Below are positions 43,301 to 51,563 of a stretch of 64,000 bases of DNA, one piece after another (within the stretch, counting starts at the first letter, position 1; every line of letters starts with the position of its first letter). A model generated the notes under the pieces. It saw only the letters and a list, made by a program, of their open reading frames with translations, was not told where the DNA came from and made no database searches. This DNA is from Tianweitania aestuarii (GTDB lineage: Bacteria > Pseudomonadota > Alphaproteobacteria > Rhizobiales > Rhizobiaceae): the NCBI RefSeq assembly GCF_018457165.1, contig NZ_JAFMNX010000001.1, positions 620,001 through 684,000 on the forward strand, in the 5' to 3' direction. Both the position numbers and the translations under genes were made by a program.

Positions 43301-43614
43301 GCGCCGAAGTCGAAGAGCAGGAAAAGAAACGCGAACTGCGCTCCTATATCGTCGGCTTCGTTCTCGCGATCAGCCTGACTGCGCTCGCCTTCCTGGTTGT
43401 CGCCGCCGATCTGCAAACGTCCACTGCCTATGTCGTGATCGGCATTGCGGCACTCGCCCAGGTCGTCGTCCACTTCCGCTTCTTCCTCCACATCAGCTGG
43501 CAACGCTCCACCCGCGACGATCTCCAGCTGATCCTGTTCACGACCTTGATCATCATCCTGATGGCCGGCGGAACGATCTGGATCCTCAACAACCTCCATC
43601 ATCGCATGATGTAG
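43297..43614 (+). CDS. cyoD: Cytochrome o ubiquinol oxidase subunit IV
   Basis: This 105-residue protein has three predicted membrane helices after a charged N-terminus (EVEEQEKKRELRSYIVGF), matching CyoD in length and layout. It stabilises the CuB site region during oxidase assembly. GGAGGG lies before the ATG inside the end of cyoC. It is the last gene of the run. A convergent IclR gene begins 16 bp later, and no hairpin terminator is seen in that gap. Confidence 0.94.
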   Translation: MSAEVEEQEKKRELRSYIVGFVLAISLTALAFLVVAADLQTSTAYVVIGIAALAQVVVHFRFFLHISWQRSTRDDLQLILFTTLIIILMAGGTIWILNNLHHRMM

Positions 43615-43630
43615 CGCGATCAAGTCCCGC

Positions 43631-44386
43631 TCAGGCGCGATAACCGAGTGCCCGGCTGATATCATGGGCGACGCTGCGCACTGACAGGATCAGGAGCTCG
43701 CGCCTTTCAACGAAGCGCGACGTCAGCGTGCCGAGGTTCAATGCCGCAATGACATGGCCGTCGCCGTTCCAGATCGGCGCGGCGATGCCTGTTGAGCCCG
43801 TGATGAACTCCTGATCGTTCAGCGCATAGCCATCCTGACGCACCTTGATCAGCAGCCTGCGGAAGGCCGCCGGGTCGGTTACGGTATAGCCGGTGTAGGT
43901 CAGGAACTGCACGCGAGCGAGATAGCTTTCCAGCACATCCGCCGAGGAATGGGCGAGAAGAATGCGGCCCGTCGCGGTGCAATAGGGCGTGATCGCCGCA
44001 TCCATGTTGACGTCGTAGCGGACATGCTGATGGCTGACGCATTTCGCGAGCCGGCGAATGTCGCAATGCGCGTTCATGCTCGACAGCAGCACGGTTTCTC
44101 CCGACATGTCCCGTAGCCTTTCCATATGCGGTCGCGCGATCGCAACGATCGGTTCTTCATGCAGGCGGAAGGGAAAGCCGTGGCTGGATTCGATCAGAAC
44201 ATAGCGGCCGCCGCTGTCCTGTTCGAGGTGGCCTCGCGCCGTCAGCGTTTGAAGCAGCCCATGCGCACTCGATTTGGGAAAACCGAGGTCGCGCGTGATC
44301 TGCGACAGGGTCACGGGATCGCGGCGCTGAGACAGGTAATCGAGCAGGTCGAGAATGCGACCGGCGCTTTTGACTTCGGAGTTCAT
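43631..44386 (-). CDS. IclR-family transcriptional regulator
   Basis: The 251-residue protein has an N-terminal winged helix (SAGRILDLLDYLSQRRDPVTLSQITRDLGFPKSSAHGLLQTL in outline) and a C-terminal effector-binding GAF-like domain. That domain contains TGRILLAH and AAPIWNGDGHVIAALNLG, the standard IclR segments. It is divergent from the deacetylase/ABC/penicillin-acylase run with a 102-bp gap, so it most likely controls that run in response to its substrate. ATG 44386 is preferred to the GTG/ATG sequence 18 bp upstream. Its 3' end is convergent with cyoD. Confidence 0.9.
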   Translation of the reverse strand: MNSEVKSAGRILDLLDYLSQRRDPVTLSQITRDLGFPKSSAHGLLQTLTARGHLEQDSGGRYVLIESSHGFPFRLHEEPIVAIARPHMERLRDMSGETVLLSSMNAHCDIRRLAKCVSHQHVRYDVNMDAAITPYCTATGRILLAHSSADVLESYLARVQFLTYTGYTVTDPAAFRRLLIKVRQDGYALNDQEFITGSTGIAAPIWNGDGHVIAALNLGTLTSRFVERRELLILSVRSVAHDISRALGYRA

Positions 44387-44411
44387 GGATGTGAACAAAA
44401 CCACGATTGCG

Positions 44412-44432
44412 GTTACTTTTTAGGCTTGTAAC
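44412..44432. promoter_or_regulatory. Candidate IclR operator
   Basis: GTTAC-N11-GTAAC is an inverted repeat in the divergent gap between the IclR gene and the deacetylase gene, 25 bp from the IclR start. Position and symmetry fit an autoregulatory operator, but the arms are short. Confidence 0.4.
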
Positions 44433-44488
44433 ACTTTTGAGGCAGAGGCGATACGCAATGCGCCACCATCAGACCCTGAAAGTCCGCG

Positions 44489-45418
44489 ATGACCGTGACA
44501 CGTGACCATGATCAGCAGCAACCCTGGACCTGGGCCGACGATGTCTGGCGCCAGAAGGTAGACAAGGCGCGGGCAGGGCGCTCGCTGATGCCAAAGCAGT
44601 GGAAGAACGGCGCACGCATGGCCGTTGCTATCTCGTTCGATTCCGATCACGAGACTTTTGAACTGCGAAACGGCGGCGCATCCATCGGCAAGCTGAGCCA
44701 GGGTCAGTATGGCGCGCGTCGCGGCATGCCGCGCATCCTGAAGCTGCTCGAAACCTACGGCATCCCGGCCTCTTTCTTCATGCCTGCTGTGTCGGCGATG
44801 ATCAATGCTGACGAGGTCAAGGCCGTGATTGCTGGCGGTCACGAGCTTGGCATCCATAGCTGGATCCACGAATTCAATTCGCGCCTGGATCACCAGACGG
44901 AGCGCGATCTGGCGTTCCGCGCTGCCGATATGCTGGAAAAGCTGTCCGGCGTGCGTCCGGTCGGCATGCGCACCGCATCCTGGGATTTCAGCCCCTATAC
45001 CCTGGCCATCGCGCGCGAGATGCGTCTCCTTTACGACTCCTCGCTGATGGCCGACGATGAGCCCTACGAACTGTTGGAAGACGGCGAAGCCACCGGCATC
45101 GTCGAAATCCCCGTGGAATGGATCCGCGACGACGCGCCTTACATGGCGATGGACCGCATGGCCGGCGCGCGGCCCTATGGTGGCCCGGCAATGGTCGCGG
45201 ACATTCTGCGTCGCGAGATGGATGTCGCCTGGGAAGAAGGCGGATTGTTCCAGGTGACGCTGCATCCACATCATATCGGGCATCGCTCCCGCATCTTCGT
45301 TCTGGAAGAGACCATCCGTCATGCGAAGGCCAAGGGCGATGTCTGGTTCTGCACCCATGCGGAACTGGCGCGTTATTGTGCCGACCAGGCCAATCTTTCC
45401 GTCGCGGCAGACCGCTGA
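44489..45418 (+). CDS. Polysaccharide-deacetylase-fold hydrolase (PuuE/HpPgdA-like)
   Basis: The 309-residue protein has a NodB-homology domain. Motif 1 is AISFDSDHE (Asp, Asp, His region), motif 2 is GIHSWIHEF (metal His pair H-S-x-x-H), motif 3 is RTASWDFSP, and a late LHPHHIGH supplies the last His. It has no signal peptide, so it works in the cytosol like the allantoinase PuuE and the H. pylori HP0310 group, rather than on the cell wall. It would hydrolyse a C–N amide or ring bond. It is the first gene of the IclR-controlled run, 49 bp ahead of the binding-protein gene. Confidence 0.85.
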   Translation: MTVTRDHDQQQPWTWADDVWRQKVDKARAGRSLMPKQWKNGARMAVAISFDSDHETFELRNGGASIGKLSQGQYGARRGMPRILKLLETYGIPASFFMPAVSAMINADEVKAVIAGGHELGIHSWIHEFNSRLDHQTERDLAFRAADMLEKLSGVRPVGMRTASWDFSPYTLAIAREMRLLYDSSLMADDEPYELLEDGEATGIVEIPVEWIRDDAPYMAMDRMAGARPYGGPAMVADILRREMDVAWEEGGLFQVTLHPHHIGHRSRIFVLEETIRHAKAKGDVWFCTHAELARYCADQANLSVAADR

Positions 45419-45467
45419 GCCTGCTGGCGGGCGGACTGCAAAAACCAATAAACAAGAGGGTGAAGCA

Positions 45468-46961
45468 ATGAGAAGTAGACTAGCATCTGTTGCGGCCGTC
45501 GTTATGGCGCTGTTGACCACGACGGCGATGGCGCAAACTAAGGACACGCTGACGATCGACCTGCAGAACGACGCGGCGACGCTCGATCCGCATCTGCAGT
45601 GGAACACCGACAGCTACACGGTTTACCGCAACATCTTCGACAATCTGCTGACGCGCGACGCATCCGGCAAGATCGTGCCGCAGATCGCGACCGAGTGGAC
45701 CTACGACAACGACACCACGATCACCTTCAAGATCCGTGACGACGTCACCTTCCAGGATGGTTCGAAGCTGACGGCGGACGATGTCGCCTTCTCGATCAAC
45801 CGCATCATCGATCCGGAACTGAAGAGCCCGCAGCTCTCGCAGTTCAACCAGATCCAGACCGCCGAAGTCGTTGATCCGACCACGGTGAAGGTCACCACAA
45901 AGTCTGCCTATCCGGCGCTGCTCGCACAGCTCGTGAAGCTGTCCATCGTGCCCAAGGCCTATGTGGAAAAGGTCGGCGATCAGGAATTCAACCTGAACCC
46001 AATGGGCAGCGGTCCCTACAAGCTGGTTGAATGGAAGAAGGGCATCGAAACCGATCTCGAAGCCTTCCCAGAATACTGGCGCGGCGAGCCGCCGTTCCAG
46101 AAGGTGGTGTTCCGCGCGGTTCCCGACGTGTCCACGCGCATCGCCGACCTCAAGACCGGCAAGGCGGATCTGATCCGCGACGTTCCGCCGGATCAGGCTG
46201 CCAGCATCGAAAGCGACAGCAACACCCAGCTTCTCACGGGCGAAACCGAGCGCGTCGGCTATCTCTACATCAACGCCGAAGCCGGTCCGACCAAGGATGT
46301 GCGCGTGCGTCAGGCGATCGCCTACGCAATCGACAAGCAGGGCATCGTGGATGCGTTGCTCGAAGGCTACGGCCGGGCCGTCAACGTCGTCGGTGCCGAG
46401 CCGATCTTCGGCTACGACCCGGACGTGGAAGGCTATGACTACGATCCGGAAAAGGCTGCCGAGCTGATCAAGGAAGCCGGTGCCGAAGGCGCCACGCTTG
46501 AATTCCTGACCTCGCCGTCTTATCCGCGCGCTTTGGTTGAAGCCATCCAGCAGATGTTGAGCGATGTGGGTCTCAAGGTCGACATCTCGTCGAGCGATCA
46601 GGCAACCTTCCTGAAGCGTCGTCAGGGCGATGCAGAGAACGCCGGCAGCCTCGCATTCGGTGCATGGTCCTGCGCCTGCCAGGATGCCGATGGCATCATC
46701 TATCCGCTGTTCCGCAGCGGCAGCATCTGGGCGAAATATAAGAACGAGAAGTTCGACGCCCTGGTGGATGAAGCGCGCACCATTCTCGATGAGAACAAGC
46801 GCAAGGAACTCTACAAGCAGGCCTACGAAATCCTGCGCGAAGACGTTCCGGGCATCGGCCTTTATCAGGTGTTCGCGCTTTATGGCGCAGCGAAGAACCT
46901 GGAATGGACCCCTTCAGCCAATGAATCCATGTTCGTCATGGACATGAGCTGGAAGCAGTAA
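45468..46961 (+). CDS. ABC transporter substrate-binding protein, family 5 (dipeptide/oligopeptide type)
   Basis: The 497-residue protein has a Sec signal (SVAAVVMALLTTTAMA, cleaved before QTKDT) followed by the family-5 fold. The opening DLQNDAATLDPHLQWNTDSYTVYRNIFDNLL and the VRVRQAIAYAIDKQGIV segment (about residue 280) are standard. GAWSCACQDADG contains two closely spaced Cys. Such proteins bind peptides, opines, glycosides or other small solutes, and the ligand is not readable. Its downstream permeases and ATPases make a complete importer. ATG 45468 follows AGAGGGTGAAGC; the longer upstream frame is rejected. Confidence 0.9.
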   Translation: MRSRLASVAAVVMALLTTTAMAQTKDTLTIDLQNDAATLDPHLQWNTDSYTVYRNIFDNLLTRDASGKIVPQIATEWTYDNDTTITFKIRDDVTFQDGSKLTADDVAFSINRIIDPELKSPQLSQFNQIQTAEVVDPTTVKVTTKSAYPALLAQLVKLSIVPKAYVEKVGDQEFNLNPMGSGPYKLVEWKKGIETDLEAFPEYWRGEPPFQKVVFRAVPDVSTRIADLKTGKADLIRDVPPDQAASIESDSNTQLLTGETERVGYLYINAEAGPTKDVRVRQAIAYAIDKQGIVDALLEGYGRAVNVVGAEPIFGYDPDVEGYDYDPEKAAELIKEAGAEGATLEFLTSPSYPRALVEAIQQMLSDVGLKVDISSSDQATFLKRRQGDAENAGSLAFGAWSCACQDADGIIYPLFRSGSIWAKYKNEKFDALVDEARTILDENKRKELYKQAYEILREDVPGIGLYQVFALYGAAKNLEWTPSANESMFVMDMSWKQ

Positions 46962-46976
46962 GAGCGAGATGCGATC

Positions 46977-47897
46977 GTGATCAATTACGCCGTCCAGCGC
47001 TTTATTCAGGCAATCATCGCAATTGTCGGCGTGCTCACGATCGTTTTCGTTGTGATGCATCTTTCGGGGGATCCGACCTTGCTTCTGGTCCCCCAGGATG
47101 CCTCGGCCGAAATGATTGCCGAACTGCGCAGCCAGCTTGGCTTTGATCGGCCGATCTATGTGCAGTATCTCGATTACATCTATGGTTTGACGCATCTGGA
47201 CTTCGGCATGTCCGTGGTCCAGCGCGTTCCCGCTCTCGACATCGTCGCGTCGCGCCTGCCTTACACGATCCAGCTCGCCGCCGGCGCGCTTCTGGTCGCC
47301 ATCGGCGTCGGCATTCCAGCCGGCATCATCATGGCCACCATGCGCGGCAGCGTGATCGAACGCATCCTGACCGCCATCGTCGTCACCGGCCAGAGCGTCC
47401 CGACCTTCCTGTCGGGCATTCTCCTGATCTTCGTGTTCGGCGTGACCCTGCGCTGGCTGCCGACCTCAGGCGCAGGCGAGCTTTCGGCCATGATCATGCC
47501 GTCGATCGCGCTCGGCGCGCTTTCGATGTCCACATTTGCCCGCATGACGCGGATCGCGATCATCGACGAGCTGAGCAAGGATTATGTCCGCGCCGGTCGC
47601 GCTCGCGGCCTGTCGCTCGGGCAGGTGGTGTTCCGCCACGTCCTGCGCAACGCCTCGATTCCGGTCATCACCATCGCGGCGCTGGAGATCGGCAACCTGC
47701 TCGCTGGCGCCGTCATCATCGAAACGGTGTTTGCCTGGCCGGGCATCGGGCAGCTCGCCATCCAGTCCATCCAGTCGCGCGACTTCCTCGTTGTTCAGGT
47801 CATCGTGCTCCTGATCTCCTTCGTTTACGTGCTGACCAGCGTTCTGGCCGATCTCGTTTACGTATTCGTCGATCCCCGCATCCGGCTGGTCAGGTGA
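46977..47897 (+). CDS. Dipeptide-family ABC permease (DppB-like)
   Basis: A 306-residue permease beginning with GTG. The first helix (RFIQAIIAIVGVLTIVFVVMHLSGDP) and about five more match DppB/OppB. The coupling helix is ELSKDYVRAGRARGLSLGQVVFRHVLRNAS, with the conserved EAA-type Gly, and VIIETVFAWPGIGQLAIQSI follows. It is half of the membrane channel, with the DppC-like gene 4 bp downstream. It follows the binding-protein gene after 15 bp. Confidence 0.93.
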   Translation: MINYAVQRFIQAIIAIVGVLTIVFVVMHLSGDPTLLLVPQDASAEMIAELRSQLGFDRPIYVQYLDYIYGLTHLDFGMSVVQRVPALDIVASRLPYTIQLAAGALLVAIGVGIPAGIIMATMRGSVIERILTAIVVTGQSVPTFLSGILLIFVFGVTLRWLPTSGAGELSAMIMPSIALGALSMSTFARMTRIAIIDELSKDYVRAGRARGLSLGQVVFRHVLRNASIPVITIAALEIGNLLAGAVIIETVFAWPGIGQLAIQSIQSRDFLVVQVIVLLISFVYVLTSVLADLVYVFVDPRIRLVR

Positions 47898-47901
47898 AGA
47901 A

Positions 47902-48771
47902 ATGTCCGTGATGACAAGCGCCCATATCGTTCGCCAACGCCTCCGTCGCGTTCCGCTGTCGGTGATCGTGGTTTCCATCATTCTGGCCGTAATCGTGCTT
48001 CTGGCCGTGTTCGCACCCCTCGTCGCGCCCTTCGATCCCAACAAGCAGACGCTTTTGGCGCGCTTGAAGGAACCGGGCTTCTCCTACCGCGGCATGACCT
48101 ATTGGCTCGGAACGGATGATCTTGGACGCGATCTCCTGTCGCGTACGCTCTACGGTGCCCGCGTCTCGCTCGGCGTCGCCTGCCTGTCGGTCGTCGTGTC
48201 CACCATCGTCGGCGTGTCGCTCGGCATGGTGGCCGGGTGGTTCCGTGGCTGGACGGAAACGATCATCATGCGTCTGGTCGACATCATGATGTCGATCCCC
48301 GCGATCCTGCTGGCGGTTCTGACTGTTGCCGTGCTCGGACCGGGCTTCATGAAGCTGGTTCTTGTGCTCGGCCTCACCCGCTGGCCGCGTTATACCCGCA
48401 TCGCCTATGCCCAGACGCTGCAGGTCTCGAACCTGCCGTTCATCAAGGCCTCCGAGCTTGCCGGTGCAGGCGCCATTCGCATCCTGCTGCATCACGTCCT
48501 GCCCAACATCGCCGGTCCGATCCTGATCGTGGTGACGGCGGAGTTCGGCCTGATGATCCTGATGGAATCCGGCCTGTCCTTCCTCGGCCTCGGCATTCAG
48601 CCGCCATCCGCCAGCTGGGGCTCGATCATGAGCACCGGTCGGCAATATATCGAACGAGCCTGGTGGATCGTCGCCGTTCCCGGCTTCGGCCTCTTCCTTC
48701 TCGTCTTTTCCGTCAACGTGCTCGGTGACTGGCTGCGCGACCAGCTCGACCCGCGCTCCCGTTCTCGCTGA
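47902..48771 (+). CDS. Dipeptide-family ABC permease (DppC-like)
   Basis: The 289-residue permease has the DppC/OppC layout: first helix VVSIILAVIVLLAVFAPLVAPFDP, a periplasmic loop with WLGTDDLGRDLLSRTLYGAR, which is the family mark, and then five helices. The coupling segment is KASELAGAGAIRILLHHVLPN. The end GDWLRDQLDPRSR is also typical. It pairs with the DppB-like protein. It is followed after 9 bp by an SDR gene, which separates the permeases from the two ATPase genes of the same importer. Confidence 0.93.
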   Translation: MSVMTSAHIVRQRLRRVPLSVIVVSIILAVIVLLAVFAPLVAPFDPNKQTLLARLKEPGFSYRGMTYWLGTDDLGRDLLSRTLYGARVSLGVACLSVVVSTIVGVSLGMVAGWFRGWTETIIMRLVDIMMSIPAILLAVLTVAVLGPGFMKLVLVLGLTRWPRYTRIAYAQTLQVSNLPFIKASELAGAGAIRILLHHVLPNIAGPILIVVTAEFGLMILMESGLSFLGLGIQPPSASWGSIMSTGRQYIERAWWIVAVPGFGLFLLVFSVNVLGDWLRDQLDPRSRSR

Positions 48772-48780
48772 GGTTCACGC

Positions 48781-49569
48781 ATGACATTCCAAGACAAGAC
48801 AATGGTCATCACGGGCGCTGCCGGCATTTTCGGCGGCTGGACGGCCGCCTATTTCGCCAAGCGCGGTGCTCGGCTCTGCCTCAGCGACGTCCGCATGGAT
48901 GCTCTGGAAAAGGTTGCCGCCGATCTCAACCTCGACCCGAAGACGACCCTGCTGCACGCCACCGAACTGACGAGCGATGCCTCCATGCTCGAACTCGTTG
49001 ATCTGGTGCGGCGCGAATGGAAGGCGCCGGATATCCTCGTCAACAATGCCGGCATTTATACCCGCTTCAGCCTGCTTGAAATGGAGTTCGACGACTGGGA
49101 CCGCGTCTTCGGCGTCAATCTGCGCGCACCCTTCGTGCTGACGCGCGAAATGGCCAAGCTGATGATCGCGGAGAACAAGGCCGGCTCTGTGATCAACATC
49201 TCCTCAGGTGCCGCCCGCAAGATGAACCAGAACTCCGTGCCTTATTGCACCTCCAAGACGGCGCTTGAGCGCCTGTCGAAGGGCTTTGCGATGGAGCTCG
49301 CGCATCACAACATCCGCGTCAACATCGTGGAGCCCGGCTTTGCACCGGGAAGCGAGGTCTCGGCCTTGAGCGACGATTACGTGGAGAACATGCTGCGCAA
49401 CATTCCGCTTGGCCGCGCCAGCGGTCCGGAAGATGCGCCCGGCGCCATCGCTTATCTCTGCTCGGAAGATGCCGGCTTCATCACCGGTGCCGTTCTGAGC
49501 GTCGATGGCGGCAATTCCATCGGCAACTACAAGCGCCCGGCAGCGCCCGCGCCGGCAAGCGCAGGCTGA
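48781..49569 (+). CDS. SDR-family oxidoreductase within an ABC-importer operon
   Basis: The 262-residue classical-type SDR has NNAGIYTRF, the active-site Ser in INISSGAARK and PYCTSK (Tyr-Lys near residues 155–159). The ending GAVLSVDGGNSIGN is standard. The nucleotide loop is TGAAGIFGG, so the usual glycine spacing TGxxxGxG is altered. The Asp in CLSDVRMDAL after the second strand suggests NAD(H). It lies inside the importer operon, between permease and ATPase genes. It probably oxidises the imported compound or its product. Confidence 0.88.
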   Translation: MTFQDKTMVITGAAGIFGGWTAAYFAKRGARLCLSDVRMDALEKVAADLNLDPKTTLLHATELTSDASMLELVDLVRREWKAPDILVNNAGIYTRFSLLEMEFDDWDRVFGVNLRAPFVLTREMAKLMIAENKAGSVINISSGAARKMNQNSVPYCTSKTALERLSKGFAMELAHHNIRVNIVEPGFAPGSEVSALSDDYVENMLRNIPLGRASGPEDAPGAIAYLCSEDAGFITGAVLSVDGGNSIGNYKRPAAPAPASAG

Positions 49570-49580
49570 AGGAGCACCGC

Positions 49581-50576
49581 ATGAATACGGCGGCGAGCCC
49601 CCTTCTGTCCGTGGACAACCTGACGGTCGAGATCGGCGGCGCCAATGTTGTCGATGGCGTGTCGTTCGATGTCGCGCCCGGCAAGGTGATGGCGCTGGTC
49701 GGTGAATCCGGCTGCGGCAAGTCCCTGACCTCCTATGCCCTGCTCGGCCTTTTGCCGGATGCGGCACGGCGCACGGCCGGAACCGTCCGCCTCCAGGACC
49801 GCGATCTGACCGCGTTGTCGGAGCGGCAGCTGCGCAAGGCGCGCGGCAAGGAGATCTCGATCATCTTCCAGGAGCCGAGCGCCTCGCTCGATCCCCTGAC
49901 CACCGTCGGCGCCCAGATCGCGGCGGCCTACCAGACCCACAACAACGTGTCGCGCAGCGAAGCCTATGACCGCGCGCGACAGATGCTCGCCGATGTCGGC
50001 ATCCCCGATCCCGACCGTCGCCTGCATCAATACCCGTTCGAACTCTCCGGCGGCATGTGCCAGCGCATCATGATCTCGATCGCGCTGATCTGTAGCCCGC
50101 AGGTGCTCGTCGCCGACGAACCGACCACGGCGCTCGACGTCACCATCCAGGCGCAGATCCTGGACCTGATGAAGAAGCTCGTCGCCGATCGCGGCACGTC
50201 GATCGTCATCATCACCCACGACATGGGCGTGGTGGCCGATATCGCTGATGATGTCGCGGTCATGTATGCCGGACGCATCGCCGAGATCGCGCCCGTGCAA
50301 TCCTTGTTCGATGATCCGAAGCATCCCTATACCGCGCTTCTTCTCGCCAGCGTTCCCAAGCTTCACCATGCGCCGAAAACCGATCTGGCGACGATCGAGG
50401 GCAGGGTGCCGACCTTGAGCGAATTCGGCGCCGGTTGCCGCTTTGCCGATCGCTGCCCTTTGGCGACCGAAAAGTGCCGTATCGAGCAGCCCCCCTTGTT
50501 TGATTGCGGCGGAGGCCACCGCTCAGCCTGCTGGCATATCGATCGCATGCCTGAAATCCGGAAAGTAGCCGCATGA
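49581..50576 (+). CDS. Dipeptide-family ABC ATP-binding protein (DppD-like)
   Basis: The 331-residue ATPase has Walker A in [18 protein letters not shown]-loop IFQEPSASLDPL, signature ELSGGMCQRIMIS and Walker B VLVADEPTTALDVT. The C-terminal oligopeptide-transporter extension carries the Cys cluster GCRFADRCPLATEKC, which holds an iron-sulfur cluster in some homologues. Cys in the signature (GGMCQR) is a small variation. It works with the DppF-like ATPase as a heterodimer. AAGGAG lies before the ATG, and the stop overlaps the next ATG by 4 bp. Confidence 0.94.
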   Translation: MNTAASPLLSVDNLTVEIGGANVVDGVSFDVAPGKVMALVGESGCGKSLTSYALLGLLPDAARRTAGTVRLQDRDLTALSERQLRKARGKEISIIFQEPSASLDPLTTVGAQIAAAYQTHNNVSRSEAYDRARQMLADVGIPDPDRRLHQYPFELSGGMCQRIMISIALICSPQVLVADEPTTALDVTIQAQILDLMKKLVADRGTSIVIITHDMGVVADIADDVAVMYAGRIAEIAPVQSLFDDPKHPYTALLLASVPKLHHAPKTDLATIEGRVPTLSEFGAGCRFADRCPLATEKCRIEQPPLFDCGGGHRSACWHIDRMPEIRKVAA

Positions 50577-51553
50577 GCGAGAGCCAGGAAAACGTCCTCG
50601 AAATGCGCGACGTTGCCGTCCACTTCGGCGGCCGTGGCGGCTTCTTCGGCTCGTCGGGCGCGGTCGTAAAGGCCGTCAACGGCGTTGATCTCGATATCAG
50701 GAAGGCTGAAACCGTCGCGCTTGTCGGTGAATCCGGCTGCGGCAAGTCTACGCTGTCCAACACCATCGTCGGGTTGCAGACGCCGGTTTCGGGCAGCGTC
50801 AAGATCAGCGGCGAAGAGGTTGTCGGCGCCGACAGCCGCAAGCTCAACGACATCCGCCGCAAGGTGCAGATGATCTTCCAGGATCCGGCTCTGTCGCTCG
50901 ATCCGCGCTCCACCATCGGCGCTACCATCGGCGAACCGCTTCTCGTGCGTGGTATTGCTCGCGGCAAGGCTTTGAAGGAGCGCGTTGGCGAGCTGCTGAC
51001 GCAGGTCGGCCTGCGGGCCGAACATGCGGACCGCTATCCCCACCAGTTCTCCGGCGGTCAGCGCCAGCGTGTGGTGATCGCCCGTGCCCTCGCGCTCGAG
51101 CCGGATCTGCTGATCTGCGACGAACCGGTATCCGCGCTCGACGTGTCGGTGCGCGCGCAGATCCTCAACCTCCTGGTCGCGCTACAAAAGCGAATGGGCG
51201 TGTCCTACCTCTTCGTGTCGCACGATCTCAGCGTCGTCCGTCACATCTGCGACCGGGTTGTCGTGATGTATCTCGGCCGCTTTGTCGAAATTGCCGAGCG
51301 CGACACCTTCTTCGCCAATCCCAAGCACCCCTATACCCGCGCCTTGATGTCGGCCGTTCCGGAAGCCGATCCGGCAGTGCAAAGAAGCAAGCAGCGCTTT
51401 GTTCTTCAGGGCGAGTTGCCGAGCCCGGCCAATATCCCGTCCGGCTGTGCCTTCCACACGCGTTGTCCCTTGGCCACCGAGATCTGCTCGACGGTCCGGC
51501 CCGAACTGACGCCGCGTCCCGACGGCGCCCTCGTTGCTTGCCACCATGCCTGA
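50573..51553 (+). CDS. Dipeptide-family ABC ATP-binding protein (DppF-like)
   Basis: The 326-residue ATPase has an N-terminal [19 protein letters not shown], typical of DppF/OppF, and Walker A in [16 protein letters not shown]. The Q-loop is [12 protein letters not shown], the signature [16 protein letters not shown] and Walker [15 protein letters not shown]. The C-terminal Cys-bearing extension is [15 protein letters not shown]. It completes the first importer: one binding protein, two permeases, two ATPases. Its ATG overlaps the DppD-like stop. The penicillin-acylase gene follows about 10 bp after its stop. Confidence 0.94.
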   Translation: MSESQENVLEMRDVAVHFGGRGGFFGSSGAVVKAVNGVDLDIRKAETVALVGESGCGKSTLSNTIVGLQTPVSGSVKISGEEVVGADSRKLNDIRRKVQMIFQDPALSLDPRSTIGATIGEPLLVRGIARGKALKERVGELLTQVGLRAEHADRYPHQFSGGQRQRVVIARALALEPDLLICDEPVSALDVSVRAQILNLLVALQKRMGVSYLFVSHDLSVVRHICDRVVVMYLGRFVEIAERDTFFANPKHPYTRALMSAVPEADPAVQRSKQRFVLQGELPSPANIPSGCAFHTRCPLATEICSTVRPELTPRPDGALVACHHA

Positions 51554-51563
51554 AGGTGCCCCC

